Positions 7,060 to 14,139 of a stretch of DNA of 16,937 bases are shown here, one piece after another. A model generated the notes under the pieces. It was given only the letters and a program-made list of their open reading frames with translations, was not told where the DNA came from and made no database searches. How positions within the stretch are numbered: the first letter of the stretch is position 1; each line of letters starts with the position of its first letter. Both the position numbers and the translations under genes were made by a program. This DNA is from Bdellovibrionales bacterium (GTDB lineage: Bacteria > Bdellovibrionota > Bacteriovoracia > Bacteriovoracales > Bacteriovoracaceae): assembly GCA_023250775.1 (NCBI GenBank), contig JAHFAA010000018.1, forward strand, positions 1-16,937. The letters are read 5' to 3'.

Positions 7060-7743
7060 AAATTTGACCAGAGTGGGATAGACGCTGCCGTTATGATTTT
7101 GACCGTCCGGGCCGATGATGGTGCATTTAGGATGCTTATAGAGACGTTGATAACGGTCAAGATTATGGTCAGTTAGAAATCCGCCACAGCCGACCCCGCT
7201 TTCGAGAACTTTTTTAAACAGCTCTGTGTTGACGGGCTGGATGCTGTAAAAGTTGTCCAACATCACAAGACTTTTTGGCATGGGAATATGCTGATCGAGG
7301 GCCTCGTGCAGAGTTGCAAAGAGTCCGGCGTAGCCGCCGCTGTGGGAGGCCAAAGTATACTGGCGAAATTCACCCAGATTATATTTTTGGTAGAGGGATT
7401 CAATTTCCAAGATGGAGGCCTGATCGAGGCCTAAATGGGACGAACCCATGACCAAAATCGGCCGGGCGAAGTTCTTGAGCTTAAAGGCATCAATCGCAGC
7501 ATTGGCAGCGGTCATGCGGGCCGCGGTTGGACCGACTTGGCCGTTACCATCAACGAGCCCACGAATAAAAACCAGCAAAGGTGTGCCGGATGCGCTTTCT
7601 GAGACAGGATAACAAAACTTACCCATGTCCTTGAAAGCAACGCACTCAACCTTTGCCTCGCTTGCCAAACAGAGAAAAGGGACAAAAAGGCCCAGGAAAA
7701 AACTCGTTTTGATAAATGGCAGAATTCGATGACAATGAATCAT
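7051..7743 (-). CDS. Exported alpha/beta-hydrolase-like protein
   Basis: The 230-residue product has a signal peptide (hydrophobic FFLGLFVPFLCLAS, cleavage near residue 28). A strand PLLVFIRGLVDGNG (55-68) is followed by ILVMGSSHLG and the nucleophile-elbow-like sequence LASHSGGYAG (Ser135; pattern S-x-S-G-G rather than strict GxSxG). MLDNFYS (Asp163) and the C-terminal DGQNHNG (His217) provide plausible acid and base, giving a Ser135-Asp163-His217 triad in the right order. This suggests a secreted or periplasmic esterase, lipase or peptidase; the substrate is unknown. No clear Shine-Dalgarno is visible upstream of the ATG. The gene is divergent from the HNH nuclease with only 30 bases between starts, and its end overlaps the radical SAM gene by 9 bases. 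Confidence 0.65.
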   Translation of the reverse strand: MIHCHRILPFIKTSFFLGLFVPFLCLASEAKVECVAFKDMGKFCYPVSESASGTPLLVFIRGLVDGNGQVGPTAARMTAANAAIDAFKLKNFARPILVMGSSHLGLDQASILEIESLYQKYNLGEFRQYTLASHSGGYAGLFATLHEALDQHIPMPKSLVMLDNFYSIQPVNTELFKKVLESGVGCGGFLTDHNLDRYQRLYKHPKCTIIGPDGQNHNGSVYPTLVKFLE

Positions 7744-7773
7744 AGGAAGAAAGTCTAGGATAGGGGACTAAAA

Positions 7774-8394
7774 TTGTCTGGCCTTTTTTTTAAAATTTTA
7801 TTGACCGTTGTTTTGATGGGGATGGTGACAGAAGTCTCCGCCACGACACGAACTGATCATTGGGGCAAGGGCTGGAGTGATGGCGATCATGACTGCCAAG
7901 ATACTCGCACCGAACTTTTGATTAAGATGTCTAAAAGTAAAATAAAATTTAAACGTGTCAGTGGGCTTTATGACAAGGCCACTGCTGACCGAGGGAATCG
8001 CGAGATCGCCGGTAAGGCCTTGTGTAATGTCACGCAAGGTGAGTGGTTTGATCCCTACACAGGGGAAACGATCACGCGTGCCGCTGATTTGGATGTTGAT
8101 CATGTGGTTCCTATTAATCATGCCTGGGAAATCGGGGCCTCAGAATGGCCGATGGCCCGACGGCGCGCCTATTATAACGATCCCGATAATCTGATCTTGG
8201 TGGGCCTTTCAGAGAATCGTCGCAAAGGTGACAAAGGCCCCTTGGAATATCTTCCGCCGCGCGAGAGCTTTCGTTGTGACTATGTTAAGCGCTGGGAGTT
8301 CGTGAAGAAAAAATGGGGTCTCCCCATCCCTCATGCTGAAGCTCAGAAAATTGCTGAAGTCAAAGCGCAGTATTGCAAAACGGTCGAAAGATAA
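7774..8394 (+). CDS. Exported HNH endonuclease family protein (GmrSD C-terminal/DUF1524-like)
   Basis: This is a 206-residue nuclease with an N-terminal signal peptide (FFKILLTVVLMGMVTEVSA, residues ~5-23). The core matches the secreted HNH family: RTELLI (45-50), an LCNVTQGEWFDPYTGE segment (83-98), the catalytic DLDVDHVVPINHAWEIGA (Asp107, Asp109, His110, His116), YYNDPDNLILVG (Asn139) and ENRRKGDKGPLEYLPP (Asn148 through Pro162). This is the H-N-N/beta-beta-alpha-metal arrangement of the DUF1524-type HNH proteins commonly found outside the cell. CDYVKRWEFVKKKWGL completes the family pattern. Export suggests degradation of extracellular or prey DNA, or nutrient scavenging. The TTG at 7774 is chosen because it includes the whole signal peptide; an AGGGGA element lies about 8-10 bases upstream. 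The stop directly abuts the corA stop on the other strand. Confidence 0.85.
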   Translation: MSGLFFKILLTVVLMGMVTEVSATTRTDHWGKGWSDGDHDCQDTRTELLIKMSKSKIKFKRVSGLYDKATADRGNREIAGKALCNVTQGEWFDPYTGETITRAADLDVDHVVPINHAWEIGASEWPMARRRAYYNDPDNLILVGLSENRRKGDKGPLEYLPPRESFRCDYVKRWEFVKKKWGLPIPHAEAQKIAEVKAQYCKTVER

Positions 8395-9486
8395 TCACTC
8401 AATCCAATTTTTCCGACGAACAAAGATCACCAGAACGATGAGGATAATCAGCATGATGATGCTGAGAATGGCAAGGCCATAGGGATGATCGAGAAAGGGC
8501 ATGTATTTAAAATTCATTCCATAGACAGAGGTCAGAAAAGTCATGGGCATGAAAAATGCGGTGAAGACAGTCAGCGTGCGAATAATGTCATTAAGTTTGA
8601 AACTGCTCAAAGAGAGAGTCATTTCCATCATAGAGTTGGCCTGATCGGTTAAGGCCTTAATGCTGTCATTAATCTGAAAGATATGATCGCGAACATCGCT
8701 CAGATAGGGCCTTAGATCTTCCTCAAAATACTCGCTTTGGATCAAGTTTAAGATCAGTTCTCTTAGAGGTGTAATGTGACGGAGGATTTGGTTCAATTCT
8801 TTTCGAATGTCGTGAATATTGAAAAGTTGTTGAAAGATTTTCTGACGAGATTTCGAATAGAAGATTTTCTTGTTTGGTTTTCTTTCCAGACCCGACTCAA
8901 TTTGGAAGAGTCGATCTTCCAAGGCCGAAATGGCCAAAAAATAATGATCGATCACGCAATCGAGGAGGAGGTGAAAGAGCTTTTCGACACTTTGACGTTT
9001 GTTTTTATTTTTGGGCGTTCGCAATCTCTCAATTAACTTAGAAAAAATTTGCGAATGTCCTTCTTTAAAAGAAATGACATAATTATTTTTGATTAAGAGA
9101 CAAACCTGGGAAAATTCCAGAGATTCCTTGGGCCCGTCATAAGTAATTTCTTTCAAGACCACATGGGCAGAGTCAGAGCGCTCCTCAAATTTTGGCCGTT
9201 GGTGAACGTTCACAATGTCTTCAAGAATCAGACTATCGATGGAAAAATTTTTACCAATTTCTTCGATCAGTTTGACATCCTGAAGCCCTTGAATGCTGAG
9301 CCAATACATCCCACCGGCATTGAGGGGCAGAGGAAAATCACTGAGCGTTAGCGGCCTGTCCTGCAGTCCCTGCTCGGAAAAACTGTAAAGTCGAATCTCA
9401 ACATTCTTCGTGAGCTCAACACCTGTGTAGACCAAAGAGCCAGGTTCCAGCCCCACCTTTTGAGTGGGGGAGACGTACTCACTCAT
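8395..9486 (-). CDS. corA: CorA-family magnesium/cobalt transporter
   Basis: This is a 363-residue inner-membrane channel of the CorA Mg2+ transport system. The signature YGMN (Gly323-Met324-Asn325) closes the first transmembrane helix (LTVFTAFFMPMTFLTSV). It is followed by the short periplasmic loop FKYMPFLDHPYG and the second helix GLAILSIIMLIILIVLVIFV with the basic end RRKNWIE. The long cytoplasmic N-terminal part includes VNVHQRPKFEERSD and a predicted helical stalk (residues ~170-300), as in the family. Length is slightly over the usual ~320-350. The ATG lies 4 bases after the stop of the upstream cysteine-rich gene and has no obvious Shine-Dalgarno, so translational coupling is likely. 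No Mg2+ riboswitch can precede it here, because the upstream DNA is coding. Confidence 0.93.
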   Translation of the reverse strand: MSEYVSPTQKVGLEPGSLVYTGVELTKNVEIRLYSFSEQGLQDRPLTLSDFPLPLNAGGMYWLSIQGLQDVKLIEEIGKNFSIDSLILEDIVNVHQRPKFEERSDSAHVVLKEITYDGPKESLEFSQVCLLIKNNYVISFKEGHSQIFSKLIERLRTPKNKNKRQSVEKLFHLLLDCVIDHYFLAISALEDRLFQIESGLERKPNKKIFYSKSRQKIFQQLFNIHDIRKELNQILRHITPLRELILNLIQSEYFEEDLRPYLSDVRDHIFQINDSIKALTDQANSMMEMTLSLSSFKLNDIIRTLTVFTAFFMPMTFLTSVYGMNFKYMPFLDHPYGLAILSIIMLIILIVLVIFVRRKNWIE

Positions 9487-9490
9487 CAGT

Positions 9491-10774
9491 CTAGTGCGTG
9501 ACAGAGTTGTTGTTTAAGTGGTTGCCCTCTGATACCGGGGCCGGATTAATGGCATCAATGCTTGTGTCATTAATACAGGCAACGATTTGCCCATTTTCAA
9601 GAGTATCCGGAACTGCCGTGGCGCCCGTAACCCCAAGCTGTCCGCAAGGACAAACAGCTGTAATCTCCTCCGATGCGCCTTCCGTGGTTGGACAGGAGGC
9701 CTTCACAAAACAGGTTCGTCTTGGGCAAGTTGCCGCCTGTGCTTCGACCCCATAATTTTGCATAAAATCACCCTTATCAAGGGCGGTGCAGGCGGTAGAG
9801 GCCGCGACGGTTTTTTTCTGAGAAGCTTTTTGACCAAATTGAATGGTGGCCAAGCGGTCACCCAATTCAGTGCAGGCGCCATTGCCTCTGTTGTGGGCAT
9901 TTTGACAAAAGGTTTTAACAGATTCGGCAAAACGGTTGAAGTTTTCAGGATGATCCTTAATGCCCTTAATGATTTTTCCTAGGTCAGGGGCGGTGGCCTT
10001 TAAGCAGTTTTTAATAATGTCGTCATGCTGAGAGGCCACGACGCAAAGACCATTTTCAGGATGGGAGGTGGGGCGTACTTGAACCGAAGTTCCTGGAACG
10101 GTAACAGCCGCCCCGACTTCTGTCTCTGAAGCTCGTCCTTGGCCAAATAACACAGGATTACAGCGATAGGCATTTGGGGCCCCGCACTTGGTGTATTTGA
10201 AGTCAGCTTCGGCGGAGGCCATAACAGCGGTATTCCATGGGGGCTGACATCCCAAGTTTGCATTGGAGAATCGGGGAGTGGGCCAGCCGGCGTAGAAGCA
10301 GTTAAATTGGGCAGGTGCCGCAGGTTCGTCAGCGTAAGCTGAATCAAGCAAACACTGAAAAATTTGACTGACGCGATTGTTGGCATCTTTTTGATTTTTG
10401 TCCATCGTTCCGTCGGCCTTCATTTGCTTATCAAGAGTCAAAACAAAGATGGTGTAAGCGCGATGGAGTTCTCGAACTGTCGAAAGTGACATCTTGTTGA
10501 TGTTTTCCAGCTTGTAGGGAAGGTTGGAAAACTTAAACATCTTGGGGGACACTTTTCTGTGAATGGAAATTTCTTTTCCCTGTTCTACCGTTGTCGAGGG
10601 CGGGATTTCAGAACGTTTCACGTGATGTTCCTGGCCCTGGCCATCGACAACAATTACTTCCTTGCCATCAAAACTTTTGACTTTGCCTTGAAGGATGGAG
10701 TCATCAAGCATAATGGCGTGGGCGCCGGAAGCGAAGATCAGAGCAAAGAGAGTGGTGAGCAAATATTTTTTCAT
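9491..10774 (-). CDS. Exported cysteine-rich protein of unknown function
   Basis: The product is 427 residues with a clear signal peptide MKKYLLTTLFALIFASGAHA (residues 1-20). Residues ~26-75 look like a small all-beta module (ILQGKVKSFDGKEVIVVD... EISIHRKV), resembling an exported OB/SH3-type fold. A helical stretch follows (95-145), then a long cysteine-rich region with about 17 cysteines, including CNPVLFG (205-211), TFCQNAHNRGNGACTELGD and the C-terminal CFVKASCP...CPCGQLG. An extracellular, disulfide-stabilised protein is likely; the family is not recognised. The ATG has a good GAGG Shine-Dalgarno. It lies 21 bases after the EGF-like gene and 4 bases before corA, so the three form a probable operon. 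Confidence 0.7.
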   Translation of the reverse strand: MKKYLLTTLFALIFASGAHAIMLDDSILQGKVKSFDGKEVIVVDGQGQEHHVKRSEIPPSTTVEQGKEISIHRKVSPKMFKFSNLPYKLENINKMSLSTVRELHRAYTIFVLTLDKQMKADGTMDKNQKDANNRVSQIFQCLLDSAYADEPAAPAQFNCFYAGWPTPRFSNANLGCQPPWNTAVMASAEADFKYTKCGAPNAYRCNPVLFGQGRASETEVGAAVTVPGTSVQVRPTSHPENGLCVVASQHDDIIKNCLKATAPDLGKIIKGIKDHPENFNRFAESVKTFCQNAHNRGNGACTELGDRLATIQFGQKASQKKTVAASTACTALDKGDFMQNYGVEAQAATCPRRTCFVKASCPTTEGASEEITAVCPCGQLGVTGATAVPDTLENGQIVACINDTSIDAINPAPVSEGNHLNNNSVTH

Positions 10775-10795
10775 AATCTACCTCGTTTCAAAATT

Positions 10796-11884
10796 TTAGT
10801 GACAGGTTGTTTCGTCAGCGTTGGGCGCGCTACATGCATCATAAGTTGCGGAAGCGCAGGCATTACCCGCCTCAAGTTGGCAGATTCCATTTACGGGTAC
10901 GTAATGTTGATAGCACTGACACTGACCATTCACCATGGTGCCATTGTCGCAAGTAAGGGGAGCGATAGGGAGTGGGAGCGGGAGTGGCCCCTCTGGTTGG
11001 GCACAAACACTTCCTGAAGGAACCACTGTGCCATTGCAGGTGCAAGGGAAGATATTGTAGCCATTAATACACGCTCGGCTCTCTGGGGAAGGTGTTGGAG
11101 TTGGCGTTGGAGTGGGACTTCCCACCGCAATTGGATCTGCTGCGGCACAAGTGCCACCACTGGACATAAAGACGCCGTTGCAGAGACAGTTAGGTAGATT
11201 AAAACCAGCATGACAAACGGTCGTCGGATCGGCCACGCAATTATTGGCGGGGGGATTGGGGTGGAAATGGGCGGCACAAATACAGATGGTGTGATCACTA
11301 TTCCAACTTCCGTTGGTACATGCTGCGGCCGAAGCTCGTGCTGCATCGGCATCGGCGGTTGCCCGTGCTGCCGCTGCTCGTGCCGCCTCTCGCGCCATGC
11401 GGTCGCGCATTTCACGCTCACACATGGCCCCCGTGGGACGAATATCCTTGGGCCTTCCATACATGGCACAGTTACAGCCAAAAGTTAGATTATCGTACTT
11501 GCCGTGACTGGCCGCTCTGTTATCACATTGTGGTCGAGAAGCGGGATCGGCGGGTGTTCCGACTCCTGCGACAAAACATCTTTCTTCCGCTTTGATTGGC
11601 GGACAAACGGTTTGATTTTTAGGGATGAAACATTTGACCGTAATGGCCGCTGGAGTTGGTGCCGGAGTGACCCCTGTTTTAGGTTCCGCTGAACCAACGC
11701 AAACTTCGTAATCCTGCTTGCCGCAAGAAACGCGGTCCGCGCTACTGTCAAACACTTGTGACGTTTTTAAAATAATGGCACTGCCTTTCCATTGATAGTT
11801 ATTCACATCAATGCTCGGTTCCGTGGCATAGGTTCGAGGGAAAACAATTGCGGTAAGCAAAAATAAAAGCACCATCCGCTTCAT
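10796..11884 (-). CDS. Exported cysteine-rich protein with EGF-like repeats and Pro/Thr linkers
   Basis: This 362-residue product begins with a signal peptide (MVLLFLLTAIVFPRTYA, cleavage near 20). The order of regions is: an N-terminal part with scattered cysteines (20-155); an Ala/Arg-rich helix (about 156-188, REMRDRMAREAARAAAARA); then four short cysteine modules of EGF-like spacing (CTNGSW...CIC..., CHAGFNLPNCLCNG...C, CINGYNIFPCTCNG...C, CDNGTMVNGQCQC...C); and a last pair of cysteines ending at His362. Modules two and three are separated by a (Thr-Pro)n linker (256-266) and modules three and four by a (Leu-Pro)n linker (300-307). This suggests a multi-modular extracellular adhesin or binding protein. 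No C-terminal anchor is seen. It is first in a probable operon with the next cysteine-rich gene and corA. The Shine-Dalgarno is weak (GGGG about 6 bases upstream). No precise function can be given. Confidence 0.68.
   Translation of the reverse strand: MKRMVLLFLLTAIVFPRTYATEPSIDVNNYQWKGSAIILKTSQVFDSSADRVSCGKQDYEVCVGSAEPKTGVTPAPTPAAITVKCFIPKNQTVCPPIKAEERCFVAGVGTPADPASRPQCDNRAASHGKYDNLTFGCNCAMYGRPKDIRPTGAMCEREMRDRMAREAARAAAARATADADAARASAAACTNGSWNSDHTICICAAHFHPNPPANNCVADPTTVCHAGFNLPNCLCNGVFMSSGGTCAAADPIAVGSPTPTPTPTPSPESRACINGYNIFPCTCNGTVVPSGSVCAQPEGPLPLPLPIAPLTCDNGTMVNGQCQCYQHYVPVNGICQLEAGNACASATYDACSAPNADETTCH
11094..11117 (-). repeat. Hexamer repeat coding for the Thr-Pro linker
   Basis: Four imperfect GTTGGM units (GTTGGA, GTTGGC, GTTGGA, GTGGGA) lie in tandem within the EGF-like gene. 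They encode the PTPTPTP linker. Because the unit is 6 bases, copy changes would lengthen or shorten the linker without shifting the frame. Confidence 0.6.
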
Positions 11885-12007
11885 AATAAAACCCCAACTT
11901 GTAGTTAAAACACCCTAGTTATTATCGGCCGTGCGGCCAAAGATGATCAATGTAATGATAACTGTCAGATATTAATGGGAACAAGAGGGGGTAAAAAGTG
12001 CTTTTTC
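11885..12007. other. Intergenic region upstream of the EGF-like gene
   Basis: These 123 bases separate the stop of the M15-FGE gene from the start of the EGF-like gene, both on the minus strand. They hold a GGCC-GTGC-GGCC short hairpin (11929-11940), and an A/T inverted repeat AAAAAG-TG-CTTTTT (11993-12006) beside the M15-FGE stop. Neither is strong enough to call as a terminator. A promoter for the three-gene operon is expected here, but no convincing -35/-10 pair was found. Confidence 0.35.
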
Positions 12008-13294
12008 TTAAAACGCGGCCTTGCGGCAGCAGCGAAATCCGGTCTCATAGGAGCGGAACCCGCTGGCATGATTAGGATTTGTAAAGGCACAAGATGGCCG
12101 ATTGTTCTGATAGCATTTAGACCAGTAGCAACCTTTAATATTATGGCCATTCACAACACCGTCAGCATTGCTGGGAATTTTGCGTGTATTTCGCACCCAC
12201 TCTGCAACATTGCCGGTGAGATCAAAAACACCTTCGTCGCTTACGCACCCGAGGCGCTTGCCGCTGGCCTCAGATTGATTGAGATAATTAATATGGTCGC
12301 GGGCCGCCGGGTTGGAGTCGGGATTGGCGGGATTGTAGCGCGCCACCAAGGGCCACGAAGGAGAACGCCAAACTTTATCATCGTTGCACACGCCTTCCTT
12401 GTAGCTTGGCCCATAAGGAAACGGAGTTTGGCGCAGGCCTTTACACGCCTGTTCCCACTCGATGTCGCTGCATAATTCTTTGTCCTGTGTTTTGCAGTAG
12501 GCCTCACCCTCGAGAGCGGTGCGTGCCACGAAAGGTTTTTCCCCTTGGCGATTGGGCGCCTCGAAGCGATCAACACAAAAACTAGAATTTTCTCGTTTCA
12601 CTAAAACCATGTCGTCAGGACAAGCGGCTGCGTCCTTATTATCTTTCTCCATAGGCGGGCGGCCCAGAAATTCAAAGTGCATGGTATCTTGCAGATCAGG
12701 ATCGCGGCCCAACCAGTAAAAACCAAAACGTTCGAAGGCCTTGATGTAACAGGCGGGAATAATGGTTCGATCCCAGGCGGTTTGATTGGGGATTCTACAA
12801 ACGGGATTATCGCTCCAGGGTTTCACACAACCACAGCAGGGATTCAGAGCGGGATCAAGGTCAATGGCGATGCCAAATAAATGATTGGACAATTCTCCGC
12901 CACGATAAGAATTCACAGTGCGCAAGGAACTTAAATTTTCCGGGTCATAAGGAGTCAGCTGACAGTCTGCTTGGATGGCCTTTTCCACGCACGATAAGGG
13001 GCCGACAATTTTTCTATTAATTTTCGCCGGCAGTCCTAAGAAAGTGACCTCCCGAATATACTTGCCCACAGGAACAGGATTAACTTCATGATAAGGCCCG
13101 TCGGGGAAATGGCCGTAGTTAAGAATACGATATTGGAGAGAAGTTTTAAGAGCGGCATCAGAGTCGGGGGCATTTTTGACGAATTCGTGTTTTAAAAAAT
13201 CCTGCACCTTGATTTCCGGGCATTCAAGATTTTGTGCCGAAGCGGTTGTCACAAAGATAAGCCCAAAGGCCGTAAGCATCGTCGTAAAGGTCAT
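12008..13294 (-). CDS. Exported M15-type D,D-peptidase domain fused to a sulfatase-modifying-factor (FGE-like) domain
   Basis: The 428-residue product has a signal peptide (LTAFGLIFVTTASA, cleavage near 20). Residues ~45-210 carry a VanY/peptidase_M15-type zinc site: SYRGGELSNHLFGIAIDLD (Arg131, His138, Asp145), a downstream FERFGFYWLGR (187-197) and DTMHFEF (His206). This is the SxHxxGxAxD...HFE pattern of enzymes that cut D-Ala or D-amino-acid bonds in peptidoglycan. Residues ~223-428 match the FGE/SUMF1 (formylglycine-generating-enzyme-like) fold: MVLVKRENSSFCVDRFEAPN, A.AYCKTQDKELCSDIEWEQACKG, FDLTGNVAEWV (357-367) and ETGFRCC at the C-terminus. In other proteins such domains often act as binding or scaffold modules, not oxidases. 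Many cysteines suggest disulfides outside the cytoplasm. The ATG has a perfect GAGGAG. The role in wall remodelling is inferred. Confidence 0.82.
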   Translation of the reverse strand: MTFTTMLTAFGLIFVTTASAQNLECPEIKVQDFLKHEFVKNAPDSDAALKTSLQYRILNYGHFPDGPYHEVNPVPVGKYIREVTFLGLPAKINRKIVGPLSCVEKAIQADCQLTPYDPENLSSLRTVNSYRGGELSNHLFGIAIDLDPALNPCCGCVKPWSDNPVCRIPNQTAWDRTIIPACYIKAFERFGFYWLGRDPDLQDTMHFEFLGRPPMEKDNKDAAACPDDMVLVKRENSSFCVDRFEAPNRQGEKPFVARTALEGEAYCKTQDKELCSDIEWEQACKGLRQTPFPYGPSYKEGVCNDDKVWRSPSWPLVARYNPANPDSNPAARDHINYLNQSEASGKRLGCVSDEGVFDLTGNVAEWVRNTRKIPSNADGVVNGHNIKGCYWSKCYQNNRPSCAFTNPNHASGFRSYETGFRCCRKAAF

Positions 13295-13320
13295 TGACGA
13301 ACTCCTCTAAAATACGGTGA

Positions 13321-13340
13321 AGTATTGGCCTTCTAATACT
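13321..13340. promoter_or_regulatory. Inverted repeat AGTATT-N8-AATACT between divergent genes
   Basis: Perfect 6-base arms (13321-13326 and 13335-13340) lie midway in the 62-base gap between the M15-FGE gene and the gene at 13357. The right arm, TAATACT, could double as a -10-like box for the plus-strand gene (start GTG 13357). It may be an operator; this is only inferred. Confidence 0.35.
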
Positions 13341-13356
13341 GTCTTGAGAGGCATTC

Positions 13357-14139
13357 GTGCAACAAATAATTTTTTTCTTTCTCGCCGCCACTTTCTCGCT
13401 CAATGCATTCGCTAGCTTACGTGAGCAATTTTCACAACTTGAGGGCGAAGCGCGCGAACATTTTGTGCTTGAAACGATCGCAGACGGGCAGGCCTTCCCT
13501 TCTTGGAATCAGTTTGTACCGGTCCAGACCGCGAGCACCCTGAAAGACGGAAAAAAACATACCGTTACATTCTATGTCTCGCCGGATTATCTACAGCTCG
13601 GTGATGAACGCGAATTTTTTTGGGCCCCCATTCAATTTGCCTCTGCTAAAAGCGTGATGGCATCTCTAGGGGTTCTCATTCCTACCGTTAAAATGGTCAA
13701 TCTCATTTATCAGCAGGCGAAATTTAAAATCTGGGCCAAGACCATGCCCTCTGGCCCGCTGATGTCCACTTCAGCCGTTTCGTTAGAGCATACTGATTTT
13801 CTGTTTCAGCAGCTTAGCAAGAGAGGTATTGCCTATCCCTGCGACTGCCTTACCGCCGGCCATAAAAAAGATTATGTTTTAACCAAGCGACTGCTTGAGC
13901 GTCCCAAACATGAGGCGATTTACGGTTGGTTTGAGCGCGATGGAACCATAATCCAGCCGCTCACGGTGATTCACGATGAGCATTGGGTTGATTACTCTCA
14001 GGGATTTCGTGCTGTCGCTTTAAAAGCAACAGTTGATGGAATCGAGATGAATTTGTCAGATCTTTTACGTGATCCCATTTTGTCTCAGTTGCTCAGCGAC
14101 GAAGGACCGATGGACGTGCGGAAACTTCTTAATAATTAG
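13357..14139 (+). CDS. Exported conserved protein of unknown function
   Basis: This 260-residue product starts at GTG 13357 with a GAGAGG Shine-Dalgarno six bases upstream. The signal peptide is IIFFFLAATFSLNAFA, with cleavage near residue 19. The central part (60-135) includes HTVTFYVSPDYLQLG and an I-P-T pattern. The C-terminal half carries the segments ..AGHKKDYVLTKRL (167-179), EAIYGWFERDGTIIQPL (186-202) and HDEHWVDYSQGFRAV (206-220). From memory, the ordered motifs GHKKD, YGW..DG..IQPL and H...VDYSxGxR recur in unnamed secreted proteins of myxobacteria and other bacteria. The conserved His/Asp/Tyr/Ser residues suggest an enzyme, but I know of no assigned function. It ends by overlapping the convergent Spo0M-like gene by 11 bases. 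Confidence 0.65.
   Translation: MQQIIFFFLAATFSLNAFASLREQFSQLEGEAREHFVLETIADGQAFPSWNQFVPVQTASTLKDGKKHTVTFYVSPDYLQLGDEREFFWAPIQFASAKSVMASLGVLIPTVKMVNLIYQQAKFKIWAKTMPSGPLMSTSAVSLEHTDFLFQQLSKRGIAYPCDCLTAGHKKDYVLTKRLLERPKHEAIYGWFERDGTIIQPLTVIHDEHWVDYSQGFRAVALKATVDGIEMNLSDLLRDPILSQLLSDEGPMDVRKLLNN

Noticed and set aside
8395..9486. Mg2+ riboswitch (M-box) for corA
   Set aside because: The corA start lies 4 bases after an upstream coding region, so there is no untranslated leader of its own.
11210..11595. Overlapping open frames on the plus strand across the EGF-like gene
   Set aside because: They arise from the repetitive G+C-rich codons of the Ala/Arg and cysteine modules. They have no ribosome-binding sites and low-complexity translations.
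11923..11930. GCCGATAA on the minus strand as a sigma-28 -10 box for the EGF-like gene
   Set aside because: The -10 octamer is exact, but the required TAAA about 15 bases upstream is missing (GATC instead). A single box is not enough to call a promoter.
11993..12006. AAAAAG-TG-CTTTTT as an intrinsic terminator of the M15-FGE gene
   Set aside because: The stem is nearly all A-T with a two-base loop, and on the minus strand the following bases are ACCCCC, not a clean U tract.
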